Positions 42,569 to 50,098 of a stretch of 64,000 nt of DNA are shown piece after piece; the stretch's first letter is position 1; each line of letters opens with the position of its first letter. The notes below the pieces were generated by a model, which saw nothing but the letters and a program-made list of their open reading frames with translations, searched no databases and was not told the origin of the DNA. The stretch lies in NCBI GenBank assembly GCA_025451235.1, contig JANWKT010000036.1, positions 29,634 through 93,633 of the forward strand. Direction: 5' to 3'. This DNA comes from Flavobacteriales bacterium (GTDB lineage: Bacteria; Bacteroidota; Bacteroidia; CAIKAF01). The translations under genes and the position numbers were made by a program.

Positions 42569-43576
42569 CTATTTTTTCCTTCCAATATTGGTGTTTTTTA
42601 CCAACCAGCTATAAAAGGGATGCTTTTTATCCATGATCTCCACGAACCGGGTGTATGGGATCGTAATGACCCAATGGTCGCGATGGAATTCCGGAAAATG
42701 AATATCCACTCCATCCCAATCGAATTTCATATGGACTTGGACGGTTAAACCGATTTCAGTGGTGGGTTCATATTGAAGGTTATACTTGCTGGAATCGGAG
42801 TATGACCCTTTTTCATCTATTTGCGAAATGATCCAGGATTTTAAACTATCCATAGAAGAGCTGTCTTTTCGAAGTATATCGTTCAGAAGCAATTCTTTCT
42901 TGTTAGCCAGGTCGAATATATGGTAGGTCACAAAATATCCGTCAATTGTATACTCCGTTCTTTCAAGACTGATGAATTGCTGGTCGTTGGTGAGATCGTC
43001 CAGGTCAATGTATTGACCACAGTCTTTGCATTTTTTTATCCGGGCATCGGTAAATATGCCGGTGAGCTTACCGATGAACTGGTTGAATGATTCCTGCACT
43101 GCTGTATCCGGATTCATGACCATAAGGGGATATCGATGATAGGATTTTCCTTTGGGATAGGTGCAATAAATGATCTTATAATCTGTCCAGTTGGTTTCTT
43201 TAAACAATCCTCCAAATCGCTTTCTTTTATAACTACAATAAGCTACCAGGGCTTCGGCAGATGAATCGTAGTAGCAAACAAAACTGACCTCGGGTCGGTG
43301 TTGAACGTTGATCTCTTTTAAAAACAGGGTGTCTGCTCTTATAAATCCTTTTATCGGAATAATGTTTTCTTTTCTCCAGGGGTACACGGTAAAATCTCCG
43401 GTAACCTGGTTGCCATTGGCAATAAGACGTAATTGAGATGATATACCTGGATATTCAGGATAAGACAAGAGAATATAATTCTCAAGCCAATGTCCGGTGA
43501 ATTGTTTTCGCCATTGCTGCGAAAAGCATGCTAATACTGTGGTAAAACTTAATACAATAGATAGAAGTGCTTTCAT
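42569..43576 (-). CDS. Exported protein, possible DUF3298/RsiV-like domain
   Basis: A 335-residue exported protein with signal peptide MKALLSIVLSFTTVLACFSQ. Residues 20-130 are beta-rich, and a C-terminal domain (about 190-335) has the layout of DUF3298/PdaC-type domains: TIDGYFVTYHIFDLANKKELLLNDIL, a helix SMDSLKSWIISQI, and FHRDHWVITIPYTRFVEIMD. A CxxC pair (KKCKDCGQYIDL) lies near residue 186. The assignment is by pattern only. It precedes the TonB-like gene by 41 bp and may be in one transcript. Confidence 0.65.
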   Translation of the reverse strand: MKALLSIVLSFTTVLACFSQQWRKQFTGHWLENYILLSYPEYPGISSQLRLIANGNQVTGDFTVYPWRKENIIPIKGFIRADTLFLKEINVQHRPEVSFVCYYDSSAEALVAYCSYKRKRFGGLFKETNWTDYKIIYCTYPKGKSYHRYPLMVMNPDTAVQESFNQFIGKLTGIFTDARIKKCKDCGQYIDLDDLTNDQQFISLERTEYTIDGYFVTYHIFDLANKKELLLNDILRKDSSSMDSLKSWIISQIDEKGSYSDSSKYNLQYEPTTEIGLTVQVHMKFDWDGVDIHFPEFHRDHWVITIPYTRFVEIMDKKHPFYSWLVKNTNIGRKK

Positions 43577-43606
43577 TGGCCCTAAAAAATATGGTGGAGG
43601 ATCATT

Positions 43607-44146
43607 TTATTGATCGAATTCCCAATATTGAGTTGAGTACTTAAATAATTCACGCTTTATTAAAACAGCCTTGTCTGCGTTACTCACTTCTGCCATACTT
43701 ATTTTTCGATAAACCCATTTGCAAGAATCTCCATTTCCATTTACATAGTTTGAGGTATAAGTTTTGTTTTTATAAACACCTAGTTCTACCCAATCAGGTT
43801 CCCATACACTTAGTGGGGACAAATAAAGTAAGGTGTCATTGCTCCACTTGGTTTTTAATTTATAAAAGCCGTCCTCTGAATAAGGTGTCCAAGACCAGAA
43901 AAACAACCTCATGGTTATATAGGTGCCATCAAATTTAAAAATGGTATTGTGGAAGGCAGGTGTTAATATTTGACCTTCTCCCATGATACTCCTTTCTTCA
44001 TCTATCATCCAAAGCCCCTCCTTTTCGTTTGAAAATATGTTGGATTCGACAGCATACGTTGATTTACCCACAAGATTTATATGTTGGGTCCCGCAGGAAG
44101 CGGTTATCATACCTAGGAGAAAAATGATGGATCTTATTAGTTTCAT
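43607..44146 (-). CDS. Lipoprotein of unknown function
   Basis: A 179-residue lipoprotein starting at ATG 44146, which gives a proper signal and lipobox (MKLIRSIIFLLGMITASC, lipidated Cys18). A longer frame to 44215 lacks homology to a signal. The mature part is beta-rich with many Trp and Tyr (FWSWTPYSEDGFYKLKTKW, DTLLYLSPLSVWEPDWVELGVYKNKTY), similar in outline to small lipocalin-like envelope proteins. No family recognised. It lies 30 bp upstream of the DUF3298-like gene. Confidence 0.75.
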   Translation of the reverse strand: MKLIRSIIFLLGMITASCGTQHINLVGKSTYAVESNIFSNEKEGLWMIDEERSIMGEGQILTPAFHNTIFKFDGTYITMRLFFWSWTPYSEDGFYKLKTKWSNDTLLYLSPLSVWEPDWVELGVYKNKTYTSNYVNGNGDSCKWVYRKISMAEVSNADKAVLIKRELFKYSTQYWEFDQ

Positions 44147-44239
44147 GGTTGGATGCCCATTCATATTATGATGTACTAAATTAGGCTTTTCGCCCAGGTA
44201 AAACATGCTGTTCAATAGGTTTTTAACACAAAACCTTTT

Positions 44240-44797
44240 TTATTCCATTCTTTTTTGCTGCTCACTTATTTTTATTGTTTTTTCAAGCCTGGATAGCCTG
44301 GTCTTTTCTTGTTTTGCATTCATGATCCAATGGATCATCACCTTTTTATAGGAAGGAGCTTGTTGACTAAAAAACCTCCAGGCCGTTTTATTCCTTTTAA
44401 ACTGTTTTTCATAATCAGGGGCCAGATGGACCGTTTCTTTTTCATGGGCATAAATCCCAGATCTGCTTTCGGTTCTTAGTTCAAATGCTTTTTGTCCTTC
44501 CGGAGTCATCCATCCTGCATGACTGAGCTCCTCCACTTTCTTGATGTTAATGGCACTCCAAATACTGATACGCTTTCGGGGAGTAAATCGAATGGAATAA
44601 CTTTCCTGGTCAATTGATTTTCTTACCCCGTCGATCCAACCAAAACATAGTGCCTGGTCTACTGATTGGGACCAGGTCATTGACGGTTTATTGCTACCCA
44701 CTTTATAGAAACCAACCAATAATTCCGTTTCCTTTTTATGGTGTTTTTTCAACCATTTTCTAAATTCCGTTTCTGTTGCAAAAAAGGTGGGTTCCAT
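44240..44797 (-). CDS. YdeI/OmpD-associated family protein
   Basis: A 185-residue cytoplasmic protein of the YdeI family (DUF1905-type extension absent). Marks are EFRKWLKKHHKKETELLVGFYKVGS, the conserved SVDQALCFGWIDGVRKSID, YSIRFTPRKRISIWSAINIKKVEEL and a basic C-terminal helix. Family members are linked to polymyxin or bacteriocin tolerance in enteric bacteria; the biochemical role is unknown. A remnant that looks like the start of a related gene lies 46 bp upstream. Confidence 0.88.
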   Translation of the reverse strand: MEPTFFATETEFRKWLKKHHKKETELLVGFYKVGSNKPSMTWSQSVDQALCFGWIDGVRKSIDQESYSIRFTPRKRISIWSAINIKKVEELSHAGWMTPEGQKAFELRTESRSGIYAHEKETVHLAPDYEKQFKRNKTAWRFFSQQAPSYKKVMIHWIMNAKQEKTRLSRLEKTIKISEQQKRME

Positions 44798-44842
44798 TTT
44801 AATGGGATGATAACGGGTCTAAGGTGAGGGATCTCATGATTC

Positions 44843-44965
44843 TCATGGCCGTTTTGAAGTACTTGAAATAGTATGACCCAACATCGCCAAAACTAATGGT
44901 CGAAACAAACCGGTCCTCACAGGCTGGTTGGCTTTATCGAAATAAAAATCAACTTTAGGATTCAT
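44843..44965 (-). pseudogene. Probable remnant of a YdeI/DUF1801-type gene start
   Basis: A 40-codon frame beginning MNPKVDFYFDKANQ. This is the typical N-terminus of YdeI/DUF1801 proteins (M-N-P-K-V-D-x-F-F-x-K-A), after which the similarity stops and the frame ends within 26 codons. It lies between the YdeI gene and the DUF4256 gene, where a complete gene of about 190 codons would be expected. Recognition rests on the short N-terminal motif. Confidence 0.4.
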
Positions 44966-44994
44966 ATTACGCTTTGTTATGGTTTGTATTTTTA

Positions 44995-45579
44995 TTAGAC
45001 CTTGAGTGAACCACGAAAACCCCTGGCAGCATAATAAGATTCTGCACCATTGTGATATACGAATACATGACCGTAACGATAATCGGCAAAAATAGCTCCA
45101 CCCAGTTTTCTAATATTGGGAGGTGTGACGATCCAACTGGATGTTTTGGTATCGAATGTCCCAAGTTTCTGTAACTCCCGGTATTGTTCTTCCGATAAAA
45201 GTTCAATGCCTATGGCAGCAGCCATGTCGATCACATTGTTTTTCGGTTTATTTTCTTTTCTTGATTCCAGTGCCAAACGGTCGTAGCAAAGACTTCGACG
45301 TCCGTTGGGACTTTCGGCTGAACAATCATAAAAAACATATTCACTTGTCTTTTTATCACTCCCAACTGTTAGCAAGACAACTACATCCGGTTCACCACCC
45401 GTCCTTTCCATTTCATGGAGCGACCATAGTTTTTCCGGATTTGCCTTCAACTTTGCTTGTATTTTGGACCATTCCAGGCCTTGGTGTCGGTTCATGTTTT
45501 TCTCAAAACGGACTTTTAATAAGCCGAGGAGTTCTTCCACTTGCTTTGGTAGCAACTCTTTTTTATTTCCTTTTGCCAT
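44995..45579 (-). CDS. DUF4256 domain protein
   Basis: A 194-residue cytoplasmic protein of the DUF4256 family. Marks are FEKNMNRHQGLEWSKIQAKL, LWSLHEMERTGGEPDVV, YDCSAESPNGRRSLCYDRLALESRKENKP and the C-terminal YHNGAESYYAARGFRG. Function is unknown. ATG 45579 is the start that matches the family; the longer frame to 45645 runs into the promoter of the divergent gene. Confidence 0.9.
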   Translation of the reverse strand: MAKGNKKELLPKQVEELLGLLKVRFEKNMNRHQGLEWSKIQAKLKANPEKLWSLHEMERTGGEPDVVVLLTVGSDKKTSEYVFYDCSAESPNGRRSLCYDRLALESRKENKPKNNVIDMAAAIGIELLSEEQYRELQKLGTFDTKTSSWIVTPPNIRKLGGAIFADYRYGHVFVYHNGAESYYAARGFRGSLKV

Positions 45580-45597
45580 CCTATGGTTATTTTTGAT

Positions 45598-45632
45598 TTG
45601 TCGGACCCTTTCATTAAAAAATGGTATATTTG
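45598..45632 (+). promoter_or_regulatory. Promoter of the barrel gene at 45667
   Basis: TTG at 45598-45600 and TATATTTG at 45625-45632 (full match to TAnnTTTG), spaced 24 bp. The ATG follows 35 bp downstream. Confidence 0.5.
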
Positions 45633-45666
45633 CCATTCTCTGCAAGTAAGAGAGACTTACAAACTT

Positions 45667-46317
45667 ATGAAAAAATATCTATCCATTTCTTTGAGGAGAT
45701 TCAGGTATTGTGGCATATGCACCCTGCTTTTGGCAGGCATCCTCGTTTTTTCAAGTGTCTCAGCCAGTTCCCAGTTTTACAGGAAAAAAAGCAGCCGGGG
45801 CAAGAGTTCAAATAAAAAAATAGAATTCAAAAAAAATATTGTATGGCTAGAGGGGCTTGGGTCCAACCAGGTAGTTGGTGTAAAATATGAGAGAATTTTT
45901 ATGTTTGGAAGTTTTGTTTCGCTGCGTTTTGATTTGGGTATAACCCCATTTGTTCTTGATGAGAAATATAATTTTATTGCCGGGCGAAGCATTACACCGA
46001 TCACAGGTATGGGTTTTTATTTTCATGTGGTACCCTTCCCGGTTAGAATTGGCATCGGATGTTCGGTCTTGCATGATATTTATTTTGACAGGATTCCGGA
46101 AACAATTCCGGATACTTCCGCAGGTTCAACCAATTATGCTGCCCTTACTTATAAAGCTCGTATCATGCCCTTTGCTGTAGTGGAGGCCACCATTAAGGAG
46201 CGTTGGACTATCCGGGCGGGTTATTCACCTATTATCGATCCGGCGAACCAGGCTCAAACCGAAACTTATTTCACCCATTGGGCCATGATAGGAGTAGGTT
46301 ATAAATTCGGCAACTAA
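45667..46317 (+). CDS. Probable outer-membrane beta-barrel protein
   Basis: A 216-residue protein. From ATG 45667 the N-terminus is a basic signal peptide (ICTLLLAGILVFSSVSASSQ) and a Ser/Lys-rich stretch (FYRKKSSRGKSSNKK), then an eight-strand-like pattern (VVGVKYERIFMFGSFVSLRFDLGI, ITGMGFYFHVVPFPVRIGIGCSVL, WTIRAGYSPII, WAMIGVGYKFGN). It resembles small outer-membrane barrels of Bacteroidota. The upstream frame to 45583 is not supported because the promoter lies inside it. Confidence 0.75.
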   Translation: MKKYLSISLRRFRYCGICTLLLAGILVFSSVSASSQFYRKKSSRGKSSNKKIEFKKNIVWLEGLGSNQVVGVKYERIFMFGSFVSLRFDLGITPFVLDEKYNFIAGRSITPITGMGFYFHVVPFPVRIGIGCSVLHDIYFDRIPETIPDTSAGSTNYAALTYKARIMPFAVVEATIKERWTIRAGYSPIIDPANQAQTETYFTHWAMIGVGYKFGN

Positions 46318-46320
46318 TTT

Positions 46321-46800
46321 TTATTCGGTACTGAATGCTAGTTCCATGATGGGTAAATACCTGTCTTTAATAGAAGTTTCCAGTTGACCCACTTTTACAA
46401 ATCCAAATTTGGCATAAAACTTTTCTACATTTGGTTCTGAATGGAGAATTATCTTTTTAGCATTCGTCTTTTTTAGCCGAATGAGAAAGTCATCCATTAA
46501 TGCTCGTCCAAGTCCCTTTCCAATATAGTTAGGTAAAACAAAGAGGTTGTCGAGTTTGATCGTTTTCTCTTCAATGGTAAAAAAAGCATAATACCCCACA
46601 ATTTTGGTATCTACCACGAGGTTAAATACATTTTTAGTTTCAATATAGGTTGGAGAGATCGTTAATAGTTCAGCCCAAATTTCAATTTGCTCATTGGAAT
46701 AACCCCAATAGGTTTTTGATTTTTTGGTTATTTCTGTCAAAATTTCATGATCTTCTTTATTTGCTTTTTCTATCAGCATGTTCTCGGGTGTTGCCTTCAA
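46321..46800 (-). CDS. GNAT family N-acetyltransferase
   Basis: A 159-residue acetyl-CoA-dependent N-acetyltransferase. Motif C/D is IVGYYAFFTIEEKTIKLDNLFVLPNYIGKGLGRALMDDF, containing the Q/R-x-x-G-x-G/A CoA loop as IGKGLG; motif B is KKIILHSEPNVEKFYAKFGFVKVG. Substrate unknown. The ATG at 46800 is 1 bp after the stop of the upstream lipoprotein gene, so the two are translated as a unit. Confidence 0.9.
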   Translation of the reverse strand: MKATPENMLIEKANKEDHEILTEITKKSKTYWGYSNEQIEIWAELLTISPTYIETKNVFNLVVDTKIVGYYAFFTIEEKTIKLDNLFVLPNYIGKGLGRALMDDFLIRLKKTNAKKIILHSEPNVEKFYAKFGFVKVGQLETSIKDRYLPIMELAFSTE

Positions 46801-46801
46801 C

Positions 46802-47374
46802 TCATTCTTCCCGTTTCAGGTATTCTTCGTACGACTGAATATATTTTTTGTTGCCGGGAACCACCAGGTGATCGTAAGCATATGACAATCCACCGAAATG
46901 TATAAACCCGGTGGTCATTTCCTCTCCATTGATATGCAGGTCTGCTGTTTTTTTTATTCCTTCATCTTTGATCCTTTCGGGTTGCTTTTTCGCTTTTTGA
47001 TAGGCTATTTCCAATTCGGCCTTCACCCCAGCATCACCGAACCTATAGAGGTTGGATATGGCCCATGAAGCATGCCAGATATTGAATTCAATTTTCATGC
47101 TATCGATGTTGGAAAGATAAAGGTCGGCAATGGTCCGGGCCTGCTGAGGGGTTACCACCTGGTCCTTCAGGACCCAGATCCCCATCGATTGACTGATATC
47201 CTTCTTATTCATTTCGTCCTTGGCCACTTTGAGTGTCTGATCGACGTCGACGTTTTTCACAAGTGCTGGCTCCCTGGTATGGTATTCCATAAAACAGGAA
47301 CTGAGTGTAAGGAAAAAAGGGAAGAGTATGAGAAGGGGTGTTCTCAAAGGAAAAAATAGTTGAATTGATTTCAT
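46802..47374 (-). CDS. Lipoprotein of unknown function
   Basis: A 190-residue lipoprotein with signal and lipobox LLILFPFFLTLSSC (Cys27). The mature part is helical (TLKVAKDEMNKKDIS, ADLYLSNIDSMKIEFNIWHASWAISNLYRFGDAGVKAELEIAYQKAKK) and ends with IQSYEEYLKREE. No family recognised; the spacing of helices resembles a solenoid. Coupled to the GNAT gene downstream with a 1-bp gap. Confidence 0.75.
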   Translation of the reverse strand: MKSIQLFFPLRTPLLILFPFFLTLSSCFMEYHTREPALVKNVDVDQTLKVAKDEMNKKDISQSMGIWVLKDQVVTPQQARTIADLYLSNIDSMKIEFNIWHASWAISNLYRFGDAGVKAELEIAYQKAKKQPERIKDEGIKKTADLHINGEEMTTGFIHFGGLSYAYDHLVVPGNKKYIQSYEEYLKREE

Positions 47375-47403
47375 ACTCTTTTGTAATTACGAATGTTTTT
47401 TGT

Positions 47404-47455
47404 GGTCGCGGCAATGATGGGCCGACGCAGCATGGTTTAAAGGTAATAAACTTTA
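47404..47455 (+). repeat. Dispersed intergenic repeat, copy 1
   Basis: GTTTAAAGGTAATAAACTTTA (split here as GTTTAAAGGTA and ATAAACTTTA, 47435-47455) matches 20 of 21 bases at 53905-53925. The 30 bp before it also resemble the other copy (GGCAAT, TGGGCCGACG against CGCAAT, TGGCCACG). It overlaps the stop codon of the DUF2200 gene. Confidence 0.55.
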
Positions 47456-47806
47456 GGTCCCCCTCAATATTTTATCCATTTTTTTCCCCTTAGCTAACTC
47501 ATCAATTAACTTATCCAGGTAACGGATCTTTTGCATGAGTTTGTCCTTGATCTCTTCTACCCGATATCCACAAATGACCCCGGTAATTTGTGAAACATTT
47601 GGATTCATTTGAGGAGCTTGGGCGAAAAAGGTTTCAAAATCATTTTTTTTATCCAGTTGTTCCTCTAAGCCTTTCTTGTTATATCCTGTTAACCAATATA
47701 TAATTTCGTCCACTTCTAACTTTGTACGTCCCTTTTTTTCTGCTTTTTGAATATACAAAGGATAAACACTGGCAAAGGATGTGGTATATATTCTATGTTT
47801 TTCCAT
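47453..47806 (-). CDS. DUF2200 domain protein
   Basis: A 117-residue cytoplasmic protein of the DUF2200 family. It starts [29 protein letters not shown] and has the conserved [20 protein letters not shown] and [34 protein letters not shown]. Function unknown; members are often annotated beside YdeI and DUF1801 proteins. ATG 47806 is used because the extension to 47842 adds residues not typical of the family. The VOC gene ends 45 bp upstream of it in the same direction. Confidence 0.88.
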   Translation of the reverse strand: MEKHRIYTTSFASVYPLYIQKAEKKGRTKLEVDEIIYWLTGYNKKGLEEQLDKKNDFETFFAQAPQMNPNVSQITGVICGYRVEEIKDKLMQKIRYLDKLIDELAKGKKMDKILRGT

Positions 47807-47850
47807 GATACGTACCTTTAACTCGTTTTCGATTGATCCCAATCTATAGG

Positions 47851-48228
47851 CTAATCAATAGGCTCCCACAATTGAATTTTATTTCCTTCAGGATCTAAAA
47901 TATGAACAAATTTGCCATAGTCGTAGGTCTCAATGCTGTCGACGATAGTAACGTTTCCCTTTCTTAACTCTTCCACCAATGCTTCTAAGTTGTCCACTCT
48001 ATAGTTGATCATAAAATCTTTGGTTGAAGGCTCAAAATATTTTGTTTTTTCTGCAAACGGATTCCACTGTGTAAGCCCTTTTTTTGTGCTATCATCTGCT
48101 TGCAACCACTCAAAGCTTGTTCCATATTGAGTGGTATCGAACCCAAGGTGGGTTTTATACCATTCGTTGATGGCGTTTGGATCTTTACATTTGAAGAAAA
48201 TACCTCCTATTCCTGTTACTTTTTTCAT
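47851..48228 (-). CDS. VOC-fold protein, paralogue of the 24-25 kb cluster
   Basis: A 125-residue single VOC domain. It is closest to the exported VOC protein at 24058: both read [40 protein letters not shown] and [18 protein letters not shown]. It has no signal peptide, so the same domain exists here in the cytoplasm. As with its paralogue, the first metal-ligand position is not His. Function unknown. Confidence 0.9.
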   Translation of the reverse strand: MKKVTGIGGIFFKCKDPNAINEWYKTHLGFDTTQYGTSFEWLQADDSTKKGLTQWNPFAEKTKYFEPSTKDFMINYRVDNLEALVEELRKGNVTIVDSIETYDYGKFVHILDPEGNKIQLWEPID

Positions 48229-48349
48229 GTTGAATATTTTTTGTTAAATATAAATATTATTGATTTAAAAGTAAACCTACTCAAAATAACTTTGATGGCC
48301 TGTGGTGGAAACCTTTTCTACATAGTGCCGTTATTAAATATACCAAACT

Positions 48350-49273
48350 TTAGTCAATTCCCAACGGCGCTAACAAGGTGATCCCGTTTAAATCCGCTTT
48401 TCCATTTTTCAGGAATTCATAGGTCATCCTATCGGCCTCACAATTGATGAACCGGATTCCTTTTAAATTGCTTTTAAAGAAAGTGTTAGTAAAGGTTGAA
48501 TTCTGAAATGTCACCTTCTTAAAGGAACAATGTTCAAAAGAGCAATCCTCTACCGCACCTTCAAAAACTATATCTTTCATATGCATAGCAATGAAGGAGG
48601 TGCTGCTCAAAACTGCATTGGCCATGTTGTTTTTTACAAAGTCTGATGTTTTCAACTTCGCCCCGGTAAAGTTGGCACCTGAAAAATCACATCCTTTCAT
48701 ATCACATAATGAAAATTCGGTTTCCTGTAGGGAACAGTCATTAAATAAATTATTTTCCAGGTGGGAATACTTCATTTGACTGTTGCTGAGGTCAGAACCC
48801 CTGAAGTCACAGCCCTCCATATGATTCGATTTCAAAATAAGTCCTGACATGTCGGAATCGATGAACTTGCAATTCTTCATATTGGAACACCTTAGTTTTT
48901 CCTGCAGATCTTTCAACCCTGAAAAATCAGCATCTACCCAGTTCCCAAATGACATATTCCAGTTTAATTTTTTCCTGGACTTGTCGGCAGCCGGGTTTTG
49001 TTTGGGTGGTTGTTGATCCGATCCCTCATCTAAATGCTGAGTACTATCTGCTTCATTGGTTTCGGATGAAAAACTGTCAGAAAAATAGTTGAGATCAACC
49101 CCCAGGATCTCGGCCAAACGATGAAAAGTGGTGATATCCGGCATGGACTCTCCGCGTTCCCATTTTCCCACGGCCTGTGGACTGATGAATAAGCGCTGAG
49201 CCAGCTCAGCCTGTGAAATATGAGTCTTTCTTCGTGCTTCGGCAATTTTATTACCAATTTTTTTGGTTAGCAT
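48350..49273 (-). CDS. XRE-type DNA-binding domain fused to pentapeptide repeats
   Basis: A 307-residue protein. Residues about 8-62 form an XRE/Cro helix-turn-helix (ISQAELAQRLFISPQAVGKWERGESMPDI in two helices and the recognition turn). A polar linker is followed by a right-handed quadrilateral helix of pentapeptide repeats, about residues 110-285, e.g. CDFRGSDLSNSQMKYSHLENN and CDFSGANFTGAKLKTSDF. Pentapeptide solenoids can mimic the shape of DNA, as in gyrase-protecting Qnr and MfpA. The fusion suggests a regulator whose repeat domain binds protein or occupies its own DNA site. A tandem repeat upstream may be its operator. Confidence 0.88.
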   Translation of the reverse strand: MLTKKIGNKIAEARRKTHISQAELAQRLFISPQAVGKWERGESMPDITTFHRLAEILGVDLNYFSDSFSSETNEADSTQHLDEGSDQQPPKQNPAADKSRKKLNWNMSFGNWVDADFSGLKDLQEKLRCSNMKNCKFIDSDMSGLILKSNHMEGCDFRGSDLSNSQMKYSHLENNLFNDCSLQETEFSLCDMKGCDFSGANFTGAKLKTSDFVKNNMANAVLSSTSFIAMHMKDIVFEGAVEDCSFEHCSFKKVTFQNSTFTNTFFKSNLKGIRFINCEADRMTYEFLKNGKADLNGITLLAPLGID

Positions 49274-49302
49274 ACGCTCCTTGTTTTAAGATTTTAACGC
49301 TA

Positions 49303-49337
49303 CAAAGATATTCCGGATCACGCTGATATGCCTCAAA
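49303..49337 (-). promoter_or_regulatory. Promoter of the XRE-pentapeptide gene
   Basis: On the minus strand TATCTTTG (49303-49310) matches TAnnTTTG and TTTG (49334-49337) lies 23 bp away as a -33 candidate. The leader to the ATG at 49273 is about 25 nt. Confidence 0.55.
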
Positions 49338-49346
49338 AGCATCCAT

Positions 49347-49380
49347 ACTTATAGTTGTTATTCCGCTACTTATAGTTGTT
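49347..49380 (-). promoter_or_regulatory. Tandem 13-bp direct repeats, candidate operator
   Basis: ACTTATAGTTGTT occurs exactly at 49347-49359 and 49368-49380, 21 bp apart start to start, i.e. two helical turns. The pair lies just upstream of the -33 element of the XRE-pentapeptide gene, a place typical of an activator or cooperative autoregulator. The same 13-mer was not noticed elsewhere. Confidence 0.6.
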
Positions 49381-49657
49381 TTGAAGCAACTGGGAGTGGT
49401 ATATGGGCCATTTGGTAAAAAAGCGATTTGTGGGCTGTAGCATTCCTATTCCATTTCCAATGTACACTATAAACCTCTTATAAATGTTGGAAGTGGGTGT
49501 TCATGTGCCGGTGATTGGAATATGTATCACCTTTGTGGTTTACCTTGTTTTTGTCAGCTAAATATGTTAAATCAATTTTCGGTATAAGTAGGGCAGTGCG
49601 TACATTTTTACCATACGCCCTGCCGAACTATCCCGACGGATGAGAAGATTAAAATCA

Positions 49658-49954
49658 TCATTTTTTATGCTGGATTGGCCGATGTTCATCGGCACATTTC
49701 TTGGATAAGGATTTAAAATTGCTCAGAAATTCTGGATCTCCTGCGTATTTTTTGGTTACCTCCTGATAATACTTATCCATTTCTTCAAAGCTGGCGTTGG
49801 CCTCTTCAAATTTTTTCTCATCCATATACTTCACACCCTTTTGGTATTTGGCACACCATTCACTGGCAAATTTTTCCGGGGATGGCTTGTTGCTACAGGA
49901 TGAAAGCAGCCCAGCTGCTATCACCACCAGCATTAAGATTTTAGTTTTCATCAT
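49658..49954 (-). CDS. Small lipoprotein
   Basis: A 98-residue lipoprotein. The signal ends in LLSSC (Cys20). The mature part is one charged helical domain with a cysteine near each end (EWCAKYQKGVKYMDEKKFEEANASFEEMDKYYQEV ... LSKKCADEHR), similar to a single TPR-like hairpin closed by a disulphide. It stands alone between the XRE gene region and the cyclase gene. Family unknown. The 380 bp upstream of the XRE gene, ending before this gene's stop, hold no other gene. Confidence 0.75.
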   Translation of the reverse strand: MMKTKILMLVVIAAGLLSSCSNKPSPEKFASEWCAKYQKGVKYMDEKKFEEANASFEEMDKYYQEVTKKYAGDPEFLSNFKSLSKKCADEHRPIQHKK

Positions 49955-50098
49955 GTTTGTTTAAGATTGTTTTAATCCAATAAACGGAAACGGGGATAAT
50001 AGGATATGGTTTATTGGTCAAACCAAAAGTTTCGATAGTGAACGACCAGGAAACCCGAGGGAGTTGAACTCAGCTTTGCGGGTTGTATTGAATTTGGG

